Source: CAVURW01 sp963743595
GTDB lineage: Bacteria; Verrucomicrobiota; Verrucomicrobiia; Methylacidiphilales; UBA1321
Direction: 5' to 3'
DNA: 10,436 nucleotides
Assembly: GCA_963743595.1 (NCBI GenBank)
Contig: CAVURW010000241.1
Span: forward strand, 1 to 10,436
The position numbers and the translations under genes were made by a program. Below the pieces are notes generated by a model, which worked only from the letters and a program-made list of their open reading frames with translations, made no database searches and had not been told where the DNA came from. Shown here in pieces: positions 1 to 5,855 of this stretch (within the stretch, counting starts at the first letter, position 1; every line of letters begins with the position of its first letter).

Positions 1-2
1 CC

Positions 3-716
3 TCCCGTTTAAGCTATGATGTTTATGGGAGAACGACCGTAGTATCAGGAACGACACTGCCAACGTTCGGTTACACTTGGACATATTGGCACCAGCCAAG
101 CGGTCTTTACTTAAGCCGTGGCGGATACAAAGGCAGCACGGGACGACCTTACGATCCCACAACAAGCCGCTGGCTCTCCAGAGATCCCATTGAGGAAGCA
201 GGAGGCATTAATCTATATGGATATTGTGGCAACGATTCCGTGTTAAAAGTTGATAGATTTGGATTGTGTCCTCCTTTGGCGGCAGGTGCAATCATTGTGG
301 GAGACGGCTTGATTGGAGAGGGAACTTTGATTGGAGGAGGTGCCGTCGTTGAAGGAGGTGGCGGAACGGCAATGACCGCAGAAACCGCTGCGGCCTTTCA
401 GCGGGCTTATAGTCTTTTTAAAGGATATGCAAGGGGCTTAATGGCTTATGCAGCCCTTACTTCAGATGGGGGTGATTGTCCTTCAAAAAAATGCAAGCCG
501 TGTGAACCTCCAGTAGGAACTATTGCCTATCGAGTTGATATTACTGGAAAAGCCCACAACGGTATTCCTACTCCTCACTCACATCGATTTCAAATGAATC
601 AGTCACCGCCGGATAGAGGCTGTCGTTGTTTCTGGGTAGAGATCGACAAAAATCCAACACCAGGCATTCTAAGTCCAGAAATACAAGATGCACAGGGTGG
701 CGGAGTTGCTCCTTAA
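3..716 (+). CDS. RHS-repeat protein, C-terminal part with unrecognised toxin-like domain (5' end outside window)
   Basis: The frame is open from the window start (237 visible codons) and ends in TAA at 714-716. Codons at 3-266 encode a typical RHS core end: LSYDVYGR, a SGLYLSRGGY strand, RWLSRDPIEEAGG, NLYGYCGND and the boundary VDRFGL (usual form DPxGL). RHS proteins form a shell that releases a variable C-terminal toxin after this boundary. The ~150 residues after it start with a Gly/Ala-rich hydrophobic stretch (AAGAIIVGDGLIG onward), then an Ala-rich helix, a Cys cluster (CPSKKCKPC) and a compact end with PVGTIAYRVD, PHSHRFQMNQ and CRCFW. I do not recognise the domain. The His and Cys residues could be catalytic or metal-binding, but that is a guess. 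The adjacent small gene is the expected immunity partner. A GTG at 240 is internal to the core (NDSVLKVD) and is not a start. Confidence 0.85.
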   Translation, partial: SRLSYDVYGRTTVVSGTTLPTFGYTWTYWHQPSGLYLSRGGYKGSTGRPYDPTTSRWLSRDPIEEAGGINLYGYCGNDSVLKVDRFGLCPPLAAGAIIVGDGLIGEGTLIGGGAVVEGGGGTAMTAETAAAFQRAYSLFKGYARGLMAYAALTSDGGDCPSKKCKPCEPPVGTIAYRVDITGKAHNGIPTPHSHRFQMNQSPPDRGCRCFWVEIDKNPTPGILSPEIQDAQGGGVAP

Positions 717-718
717 AT

Positions 719-943
719 ATGTCACACTTTAAATACTGTACTGGCGAATCTATCGAATCCGGAGACTACATTCTGGTTGGCTCTAAAAAGGGGCGTATTA
801 GCGAAGTAATTTTTCCCAACTCGCAGGATTCAAAAGATTTTAATTGTTTCGAAACTGGAGGAGTCTTTATTAGCTTTGACAGTGGAGATATGCAATTATG
901 GCCGTGGATAGATGAGGATTTGGAATTTGTGAAACGAGGATAG
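719..943 (+). CDS. Small acidic protein, putative immunity protein of the upstream RHS toxin
   Basis: This 74-aa frame begins at ATG 719, two bases after the TAA of the RHS gene. A longer in-frame reading from 626 overlaps the RHS end and is not favoured. No clear Shine-Dalgarno site is seen, so translation is probably coupled to the toxin gene. The protein is soluble and acidic, has no membrane segment, and ends in WIDEDLEFVKRG. It contains alternating short hydrophobic strands (SGDYILVGSKKGRISEVIF, GGVFISFDSGDMQLW), suggesting a small beta-rich fold. Position, size, spacing and acidity are those of an RHS immunity gene, which protects the producer and kin from the toxin. Family assignment is not possible by eye; immunity function is inferred from context. 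Confidence 0.65.
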   Translation: MSHFKYCTGESIESGDYILVGSKKGRISEVIFPNSQDSKDFNCFETGGVFISFDSGDMQLWPWIDEDLEFVKRG

Positions 944-1108
944 TGAACTCCACGCGCCGAACGTAGCACACCTTGGTGCCCCAAAATGAATAAACGCAGA
1001 AAACAGCTTCGGGTACGAATGTTCGTTTTCAAATGGGATGAGGGAAGCAGTTGCAAATTAAGCGAGGGAACGGAATGGGTTTTGGTGTGAGATGGAGAGA
1101 AAAGAGCG

Positions 1109-1145
1109 AGCCCCTGGGAGAGATTATCCACCAGGGGCTGTTTTG
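1109..1145 (+). terminator. Hairpin with short T run, possible terminator of the RHS cassette
   Basis: agcccctgg (1109-1117) and ccaggggct (1131-1139) form a perfect 9-bp GC-rich stem with a 13-base loop, followed by gtttt. The stem is strong but the T run is only four bases and it lies ~165 bases after the immunity gene, so it may be another kind of RNA hairpin. Confidence 0.4.
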
Positions 1146-1232
1146 ACCAGGAACCGGTTTAACGGTATGGCAGGCTTCACAGAGCGCTCCGGTTGCGTCC
1201 CCGCAGAGCCGTATCCTATCTGTGAAGGTGAG

Positions 1233-1267
1233 TTCACGCACTCGATGAGGGAGTGTTTTTTCGTGAA
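1233..1267 (+). terminator. Hairpin cactc/gagtg with six T, terminator-like
   Basis: cactc (1239-1243) pairs with gagtg (1251-1255), followed by TTTTTT at 1256-1261. Outer arms ttcacg (1233-1238) and cgtgaa (1262-1267) are also perfectly complementary, so the whole 35 bases can fold as one interrupted palindrome. The inner stem plus T run resembles a weak intrinsic terminator just upstream of IS66. Confidence 0.35.
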
Positions 1268-1315
1268 AGCTGGAGAGAAGGAACTTTTTGGTTGAAGGCG
1301 TGTCCAATGTCCAAT

Positions 1316-1336
1316 GTAAGCGTCTCACATGACACC
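1316..1336 (+). repeat. Probable IS66 left terminal inverted repeat
   Basis: gtaagcgtctcacatgacacc begins with gtaagcg, the conserved terminus of IS66-family elements, 58 bases upstream of tnpA. The inner limit of the repeat cannot be set because the right-hand copy is missing. Confidence 0.5.
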
Positions 1337-1373
1337 ACTGTGTGAGAAGGTTGTTGATAGGTAGGATAGGTCG

Positions 1374-1790
1374 ATGACAACGACCAAAACGATGCTAAGG
1401 GATGGGGAGATATTGAAGAGGGATGGGCTTGGGAGAATGCTAACGACGAAGGAACGGAGGGAAGCGATATTGGCTGAATTTGAGCAGAGTGGGATGAGTG
1501 GAACAGCCTTCGCGCGGTTGGCCGGGATTAAGCAGTCAACGTTTGCGTGGTGGGTTGTTCAGAAGCGGCGTGGGGTTGGGGTGGCAAAGGGTTCAAAGGA
1601 GGGTTCGGGTGGAGCGGTCCAGTGGGTGGAGGCGGTTGTGGAGAAGCGAGCCGAGGTACGAGCCTCAACGACGACAAAAAATGGAGCGCTTTGGGTGGAA
1701 GGTCCTAGCGGAATCCGACTGGAACTTACTGAGGAGAGGCACATTTTGTGGGCGGCCAAACTGCTGAGGCATCTGGGAGAGACATGCTGA
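1374..1790 (+). CDS. tnpA: IS66-family accessory protein TnpA
   Basis: 138 aa, complete, starting at ATG 1374 with purine-rich aggatagg just upstream as ribosome site. Residues 26-60 form the helix-turn-helix typical of IS66 TnpA: KERREAILAEFEQSG, then FARLAGIKQSTFAWWV. A basic linker and a C-terminal strand-helix part (VEGPSGIRLELTEERHILWAAKLL) follow, also usual for the family. The protein is thought to bind DNA, with TnpB assisting the DDE transposase TnpC; the exact reaction is not settled for the family. Its stop TGA (1788-1790) lies inside the start of tnpB, so the two are translationally coupled. Codon use is GC-rich compared with the flanking RHS genes, which fits imported DNA. Confidence 0.88.
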   Translation: MTTTKTMLRDGEILKRDGLGRMLTTKERREAILAEFEQSGMSGTAFARLAGIKQSTFAWWVVQKRRGVGVAKGSKEGSGGAVQWVEAVVEKRAEVRASTTTKNGALWVEGPSGIRLELTEERHILWAAKLLRHLGETC

Positions 1791-2131
1791 GTTTTAGCGG
1801 CCAACTAAAGATCTTTGTGGCCGTGGAGGGGTGCGATATGCGCAAGAGTTTTGAAGGGTTGGCGGGGTTGGTGCGGACGACATTGGATCAGGATTTACGG
1901 GGCGGGGCGTTGTTCGTTTTTAGCAATCGGCAGCGGACGCGGCTCAAGATTTTGTACTGGGACGGGAGTGGGCTGTGGGTCATGGCCAAACGGCTGGAAC
2001 AAGGGACGTTTTCGTGGCCGAAGGCGGATGAAAAAGTGGTGTCGTTACGACCGGAAGCCTTGGCGATGTTGACCGATGGAATCGATTTACGGGGTGGGAA
2101 AATGCGTCCGTGGTACGAGCGGCAAAAATAG
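1784..2131 (+). CDS. tnpB: IS66 Orf2-like protein TnpB
   Basis: 115 aa from ATG 1784, which overlaps the tnpA end and has gggagaga upstream. An earlier in-frame start at 1748 would add 12 residues inside tnpA and is not favoured. The length matches the family (~115 aa). Family signatures are present in order: VAVEGCDMRKSFEGLAGLV (residues 13-30), GALFVFSNRQRTRLKILYWD (41-60), GLWVMAKRLEQGTFSWP (63-79) and LTDGIDLR (96-103). TnpB is an accessory protein required for transposition of IS66-type elements. It appears intact although the element has lost most of tnpC. Confidence 0.92.
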   Translation: MLSFSGQLKIFVAVEGCDMRKSFEGLAGLVRTTLDQDLRGGALFVFSNRQRTRLKILYWDGSGLWVMAKRLEQGTFSWPKADEKVVSLRPEALAMLTDGIDLRGGKMRPWYERQK

Positions 2132-2140
2132 TTCAAGTAA

Positions 2141-2608
2141 AGTGGTTTTCCCTCTGAAAACAAGCGAAAGAGGATCGCATCCTGCTCTGTTTTAGAGCAG
2201 TGGAAACTCTCAAAAAGCGAACTCTTAGCGATCATTATCCAGCAATCGGATCAGCTAAAAAAACAGTCGCAACTTCTGGAGCGGATGGAGGATTTAAAGG
2301 CTGAAAACAAGCTCCTGCGGCAAAAGGTGGATTTGCTGGTGAAGAAGGTTTTTGGGGCCAGCAGTGAAAAGTTGGACTCAAACCAGCCCGATTTATTTTT
2401 GGTGCAACAGCCGGAGTCGACCCTGGGAAAAACGCCGGCCTCTTCCGAAATCGCCGAGGAAGAGGCCAAACCTCAGCCGCGCAAAAGAAACCCGGTGCGT
2501 AAGGAACGCTGGCCGGAGGATCTGCCCGTGGTGGTGGAGGTGCTCGATCCGGCAGAGGTCACGGCTGAACCTGAACAATGGCGCTGCATCGGGCAAGAGA
2601 TCAGTGAA
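2141..2608 (+). pseudogene. tnpC: IS66 transposase TnpC, N-terminal fragment
   Basis: The frame is open from just after a TAA at 2138. The first ATG is at 2285, giving MEDLKAENKLLRQKVDLLVK and KVFGASSEKLD, the leucine-zipper-like N terminus and FGxxSEKLD motif of IS66 TnpC. In-frame codons before it also read as a heptad-rich helix (LEQWKLSKSELLAIIIQQSDQ…), so the original start was probably upstream and is lost or non-canonical. The family continues with the stretch before the zinc-finger region; here DPAEVTAEPEQWRCIGQEIS is still recognisable, and homology stops near codon 108 counted from ATG 2285. The zinc ribbon and whole DDE catalytic domain are absent (full proteins are ~500 aa). The frame continues without a stop into a recombinase. 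It is non-functional as a transposase. Confidence 0.8.
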
Positions 2609-3262
2609 AGGCGCTTGCCCGTGGCCGCATTGACTCGGGAACAAATGAGCCAGCTCTTCGCCGTTCCCAACGTCACAGACCCTCTTGGCCTTCGAGACCG
2701 AGCCATCCTCGAACTCTTTTACTCCTCTGGAATCCGACGCACCGAGCTATGCAAAATCGAACTGCCGCAACTTCACCTAGAACGCCGCACCCTCCATATC
2801 CGCCAGGGCAAAGGCAAGAAAGACCGGTTCGTCCCGATCGGAGAACACGCCCTCTACTGGCTTGAACGCTACCTCTCGGAAAGCCGGCCTCAACTCAAAC
2901 TCAACACTCGAAGTGACGCTCTGTTCCTCACCAGTTACGGCGGCCCGTTCCATCCCGACGTGTTATCCCGGCTCGTGAGTCAATGGATGGCTGACGCCGG
3001 CATTAAAGGGAGCTGTCACCTGCTCCGCCACACGTGCGCCTCTCACATGCTCGAAGGGGGGGCCGATATCCGCTATATCCAGCAACTTTTAGGACATGAA
3101 GACCTCAAAACCACCGCCATCTATACCGAAGTCAATATCCGCCAGTTGCAGGAGGTCCACGCCCGCTGCCATCCCTCCAGCCAGCGTGACGCTGGACCCA
3201 GGCAACGTGACGTTGCATCCAGTTCAATAGCCGCTCTTGCCGCCGTCCCGCAAACCCGATAG
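2609..3262 (+). pseudogene. XerC/D-like tyrosine recombinase, catalytic domain, fused in frame to tnpC remnant
   Basis: From about residue 109 of the chimeric frame starting at ATG 2285 (325 aa) the protein is a tyrosine recombinase catalytic domain: LPVAALTREQM, then LGLRDRAILELFYSSGIRRTEL. All catalytic residues are visible in chimera numbering: R151 (GIRRTEL), K176 (QGKGKKDR), H245 and R248 (CHLLRHTCASH), H271 (LLGHEDL) and nucleophile Y280 (TTAIYTEV). The N-terminal core-binding (SAM-like) domain that contacts the DNA arm is missing and replaced by the TnpC coiled coil. The enzyme family cuts and rejoins DNA at paired inverted sites, as in XerCD or integrase elements. Here the gene is most likely a relic, but a fusion protein could still be made. 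The C-terminal tail (SSQRDAGPRQRDVA) is encoded by two palindromes. The stop is TAG 3260-3262. Confidence 0.82.
3181..3222. repeat. Two tandem 21-bp units, each with a perfect 15-bp palindrome
   Basis: ccagcgtgacgctgg (3181-3195) and gcaacgtgacgttgc (3202-3216) are both perfect inverted repeats about a central g and share the core cgtgacg. Each is followed by acccag or atccag, making two 21-bp direct units. Of five differences between the units, four fall at two paired positions of the palindrome (1/15 and 4/12) and compensate one another. The units lie at the 3' end of the recombinase gene. Confidence 0.7.
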
Positions 3263-4322
3263 CCTACCCGCCGTGGTACTGCTCGAAGATCATGCTGCAT
3301 CTTCTTCTTTAGCCGCTCTTTGTGAGCCGCCTGCCTCCCCGTCTTCACCGGAAAAGAGCGCGTCTACAACCTTCACGTTCACCGAAAAAAACCGTGTCAG
3401 GGGTTTTTGCGATCAGCCCCCCGATTGCACCAGCAAAAACGAGACGGTAACCCGCAGAACTGTAACGGGTTATGAGAACTGGAATTTTAAAAACGCAATG
3501 GGTCGGGGATACTTCTACACATTTGATCATCTACTGTCCGTAAGAGAGTTAATATCATCTACCGGCTCTATTACTTCGAGATTATCCTATGATGTATACG
3601 GAAAAACCACGGTCGTATCTGGCACCACGCTACCCACGTTCCAGTATGGACATTACTACAACCATTCAGCTAGTGGACTATACCTAACTTGGCGAAGGGC
3701 TTACGATTTGAATACCGGGAAGTGGCTCTCGAGGGATCCTATTGGCATAGGAGGTGGATTTAATATTTATGCATATTGTTATGACAATCCGGTTTCACGG
3801 AAAGATCCGCTTGGTTTGGACACATGGAAAGTAAATGCAAAATCTGATTACACTTCAACTTGGGAGAATGGAGTAAAAGCCGGAATCGCAATAGAGATAA
3901 ATTTTGCAGCCGATAGAACCCGACAGCATTGCTGTAAAAAAATACGCTTTGCACAACGTGCTAACAATGGGGGCTCGTGGATGGATGACCTAGAAAAACC
4001 CCAACTTCCAGATGGTCAAGAACCAGGATCAAAACCTGGAACTCAACCTTACTACGCCAATCAGGGCGACAGAACAACGGCGAACACGACAAACTATAAT
4101 GAGACAATGTATGACAATCCTAACTCGAGTAATTTCGTAGGTTTAGGCCTAGGAAAGTTATTCCGGTTTACAACTTGTGCCTTCTGTTTAGATAAGGGCG
4201 ATGCTTATCCAGAGCGTCTTGGGTGTATTCACTGGGGTTTTACAGTGGATGGCTTTGGAACCATTGGGGATTTCTATCTTGGGTTAGATTCTGATCCCAG
4301 CACTACTGAACCAAATCCATGA
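3237..4322 (+). CDS. RHS core fragment with a second, different C-terminal toxin-like domain
   Basis: The frame opens at TTG 3237 (361 aa), but RHS homology begins only near 3440-3480. The first in-frame ATG is 3498, so the true start, if any, is unclear. Residues 79-194 are RHS core: GRGYFYTFDHLLSVRELI, RLSYDVYGKTTVVSGTTLPTF, SGLYLTWRRAYDLNTGKW, LSRDPIGIGGGFNIYAY and the boundary KDPLGL (189-194). Residues 195-361 form a 167-aa variable C terminus with HCC (231-233), an Asn/Thr-rich middle, FTTCAFC (311-317), LGCIHWGF (328-335) and a Thr/Pro tail. I do not recognise the domain; the cysteines suggest metal or disulfides. The core is clearly homologous to the one at the window start, so this looks like a displaced C-terminal cassette. 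It overlaps the next gene by ATGA. Confidence 0.75.
   Translation: MPPSRKPDSLPAVVLLEDHAASSSLAALCEPPASPSSPEKSASTTFTFTEKNRVRGFCDQPPDCTSKNETVTRRTVTGYENWNFKNAMGRGYFYTFDHLLSVRELISSTGSITSRLSYDVYGKTTVVSGTTLPTFQYGHYYNHSASGLYLTWRRAYDLNTGKWLSRDPIGIGGGFNIYAYCYDNPVSRKDPLGLDTWKVNAKSDYTSTWENGVKAGIAIEINFAADRTRQHCCKKIRFAQRANNGGSWMDDLEKPQLPDGQEPGSKPGTQPYYANQGDRTTANTTNYNETMYDNPNSSNFVGLGLGKLFRFTTCAFCLDKGDAYPERLGCIHWGFTVDGFGTIGDFYLGLDSDPSTTEPNP
3263..3440. other. Junction DNA between recombinase relic and RHS core, with A/T-flanked hairpin
   Basis: No independent gene is supported. Frame 3237-4322 reads through it, but the residues (proline/serine-rich, then TFTFTEKNRVRGF) do not look like RHS. aaaaacc (3387-3393) and ggttttt (3402-3408) pair around gtgtcagg, giving a small hairpin that could terminate transcription in either direction. 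The 11-mer tagccgctctt occurs twice (3228-3238 and 3310-3320). Confidence 0.4.
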
Positions 4323-4717
4323 AATCGATTACTTATTCGTTTTTAGTTTGGTGTTCTGTATTCGGTCTTTTTCCCTATTTCACTTGGATATGCTTATGGA
4401 TTTTTGATTACGATTATGCAAAATGGTATTATCCACATCAGATGGACTTGTTTAATTATGCCAGTACACTCCATGTTTACATTGCGCTACTTCAGCCGAT
4501 ACCCCTTCTGTTGTATTTCCCTTACAAAGTGTATTCTTCAATTCCGGTCGCAAAGGCATCCGCAGTAGTCTTGGCATGTTTTTCGTCCCTATTATTAATG
4601 GCTATCCTAGATTTAACTCCTGGATTTGTTTTCTACGACTACCTTAATAGAATTGATTTAGATGGCATGATGACTAGTGGTGATGTACACGCCTTGATGG
4701 TTAAGGGGGAACAGTGA
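4319..4717 (+). CDS. Three-helix membrane protein, putative immunity protein of the second RHS toxin
   Basis: 132 aa from ATG 4319, sharing ATGA (4319-4322) with the RHS stop, so translation is coupled. Three hydrophobic segments are visible: about residues 6-28 (YSFLVWCSVFGLFPYF…), 47-68 (STLHVYIALLQPIPLLLYF) and 78-97 (AKASAVVLACFSSLLLMAI). The loop between the first two is rich in aromatic and acidic residues, and the tail is acidic. No signal peptide cleavage site or enzyme motif is seen. In RHS and other polymorphic toxin loci the gene directly after the toxin encodes its immunity protein. A membrane-bound one suggests the toxin acts at or across the inner membrane. The family is not recognised, and the function is inferred from overlap and position. 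Confidence 0.65.
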   Translation: MKSITYSFLVWCSVFGLFPYFTWICLWIFDYDYAKWYYPHQMDLFNYASTLHVYIALLQPIPLLLYFPYKVYSSIPVAKASAVVLACFSSLLLMAILDLTPGFVFYDYLNRIDLDGMMTSGDVHALMVKGEQ

Positions 4718-5340
4718 TGCAATCGCACTCCAACCTCCATCAAAATCAATAACGGCAGGGAAGGAATCCCCGATGTGCCGCACCTGTTCTGAAGTTGGCC
4801 CGTTTGGTGTGAGCTTTCCGAGATCAGCAACTTGTCGACCTGCTCGGAAGCCCTCAAACCCAAACTGTGGGTTTGGTTTTCGGTCTTGAGCCTGCCTACA
4901 ATCAGACACTTGCTTAACGCTCCGCGATAAGCTCGACCCTTACACAACGCCTGGACAAGCCGTCATCACTATGGGGCGAAAGTGCAAGCATTGTTTATGG
5001 AAGGTCTTACAATCATCGAACCCCTACCCAAAAGTAGGACTTGGGTTGGACGATTCTAAGACAACCTTGGAACACGGCTTCGACAGCCTGTCAATGGCCG
5101 TGACAATGCTGAGGCAAAACTGGAACATCTACGTTAAACATTAAAAGCTGCTTCTACACATCAAACATCAAACAAAAATCGAGCTATCTCAAAGCAAAAG
5201 AACGAATCGCAGCGTCGCAGCCTGACCCAGACCTGTGGCTTAGGAACAATTTTAAGATATTGCACCAGGGCCTGCCGTTGTCCCTTTGACTTTGGCATTC
5301 TCCTCGTTAACAGAAACTGATAATTTACCAGGCTACGCGA
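4718..5340. other. Gene-poor region between the RHS cassette and the cas relic
   Basis: About 620 bases with no supportable gene. Frames on the minus strand (4639-4947, 4658-4909) run into the membrane protein gene and show no family signature, although GFRAGRQVADLGKLTPNGPT could be a relic of something. The region holds a hairpin at 4853-4890 and a nested inverted repeat at 5073-5102 (cacggc…gccgtg around gacag-c-ctgtc). A small stem cctac/gtagg lies at 5023-5038. Confidence 0.5.
4853..4890 (+). terminator. Hairpin downstream of the second RHS cassette
   Basis: caaaccc (4855-4861) pairs with gggtttg (4869-4875) around a 7-base loop and is followed by gttttc. Outer ctcaa (4853-4857) and ttgag (4886-4890) offer an alternative longer closure. 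It sits ~140 bases after the membrane protein stop. The stem is modest and the T run short, so a terminator role is only plausible. Confidence 0.3.
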
Positions 5341-5487
5341 ATGCCCAGCTTCCCCCACATCTTCAAAACAGCCACCGGCAAAGAGCCCTACGCGGCTCGC
5401 CTGCGGCTCCGAACAAACCACTCCTTAGGAACTCTCTGTTCCTCCCAACTTCTGGAGATTCCCGCCGGGCTCGGGAAAACCGCAGTC
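5341..5487 (+). pseudogene. Relic of a second cas3 (N-terminal ~49 codons only)
   Basis: From ATG 5341 the translation begins MPSFPHIFKTATGKEPY and ends …SLGTLCSSQLLEIPAGLGKTA. The intact cas3 500 bases downstream begins MPSTFTKAFLAATGKDQPY and contains SLGILCQSQLIEIPTGLGKTA. The order, spacing and Walker A region match, so this is the start of another type I-G Cas3 helicase. It has Ala where the intact protein has Thr in the Walker A loop (IPAGLGKT), and a few residues are missing before SLG. Homology ends at about 5487; the frame then runs into unrelated DNA and an inverted-repeat element. The DNA is clearly diverged from cas3, so this is not a recent tandem copy. It cannot encode an enzyme. 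Confidence 0.8.
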
Positions 5488-5505
5488 GGATCAATGCATT
5501 TGCCC

Positions 5506-5586
5506 TCAGGTGAGCGCGGAAAAGCATGCTGGGTCTTAGGACTACAGAATTCCGAATTATGCTTCAATGGGGCCGCGCTCACCTGA
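5506..5586. repeat. 81-bp element with perfect 14-bp terminal inverted repeats
   Basis: tcaggtgagcgcgg (5506-5519) is the exact reverse complement of ccgcgctcacctga (5573-5586). Inside, aagcat (5522-5527) and atgctt (5559-5564) are complementary as well, so the element can form a long hairpin of about 20 paired bases around an interior with gaattccgaatt. It has no coding capacity. It resembles a small palindromic mobile unit (MITE- or REP-pair-like) placed just after the point where the cas3 relic ends. No flanking target duplication is evident. Confidence 0.7.
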
Positions 5587-5855
5587 AAACAACATTTTTG
5601 GAACCTTACACGAAAATGAATGAAAGCCAATTTTATTAATCAAAGGTAACAGATTTCAGTATTATAAAAATCGTCTTGTCTACTGCGCGCTTCGAATATA
5701 TGGTCTGGCAATGCACACAAAAAGGGTATCGGTTGAGCGAGTAAGAGTTCTTTTGAATCCTTACGCGTTTGCACCTGGAGCAGTTGATTGGGGGCGATCT
5801 CTAAATCAAAAAGACGACCGAAAAAGATCAGTAAAATTAAAGAAAAGCGACAACC
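5587..5855 (+). promoter_or_regulatory. AT-rich upstream region of the cas operon
   Basis: About 270 bases, markedly AT-richer than the cas genes, in the place where the cas3-csx17 promoter should be. One weak sigma70-like pair is ttgtct (5676-5681) with tatggt (5699-5704) at 17-base spacing, each 4/6 to consensus. Tattataaaa at 5660-5669 is another -10-like stretch without a good -35. An inverted repeat ttgatt/aatcaa (5784-5789, 5804-5809) lies 50 bases before the start codon. A 68-codon frame (5711-5917) running into cas3 has no family signature. No CRISPR repeat is seen. Confidence 0.35.

Larger units (their letters stand above)
944..1315. other. Spacer between the RHS cassette and IS66, without a recognised gene
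   Basis: About 370 bases with no gene I can support. It contains a GC-rich hairpin near 1109-1139 and a second hairpin with a T run near 1233-1267, listed separately. A 67-codon frame at 1092-1295 (with FNGMAGFTERSGC, AEPYPICEG and MRECFF) overlaps both hairpins and may be chance or a relic. Just before the IS66 end the heptamer tccaatg is repeated in tandem (1303-1316). Confidence 0.5.
1316..2608 (+). mobile_element. IS66-family insertion sequence, truncated at its right side
   Basis: The block has a left terminus beginning gtaagcg (the usual IS66 start), complete tnpA and tnpB, and the first part of tnpC. The sequence leaves tnpC homology around 2608 and enters a tyrosine recombinase gene. 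No matching right end (…cgcttac) was found downstream in the window. The element therefore lacks most of its transposase and cannot move on its own, though TnpA and TnpB could still be made. The 8 bases before the left end are tgtccaat; without the right end a target duplication cannot be tested. Confidence 0.8.

Noticed and set aside
1190..1267. Group II intron domain V-like motif around gagccgtat
   Set aside because: The complementary half expected for a domain V stem (of the gtacggttc type) is not present.
1316..3262. Intact composite IS66 with its right end after the recombinase
   Set aside because: No cgcttac-type right terminus was found downstream and the tnpC catalytic domain is absent, so the element is truncated rather than interrupted.
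4639..4947. Minus-strand frames of 83-102 codons overlapping the membrane protein end
   Set aside because: They overlap a better supported gene in the other strand, lack any family signature, and have no ribosome site I can see.
5286..5324. Promoter ttgact … gataat upstream of the cas3 relic
   Set aside because: The spacing between the boxes is 27 bases, too long for a sigma70 promoter, and the alternative ttggca is still 21 bases away.
4718..5855. Possible CRISPR array or leader upstream of cas3
   Set aside because: No regularly spaced direct repeats of 25-40 bases are present; only isolated inverted repeats occur.
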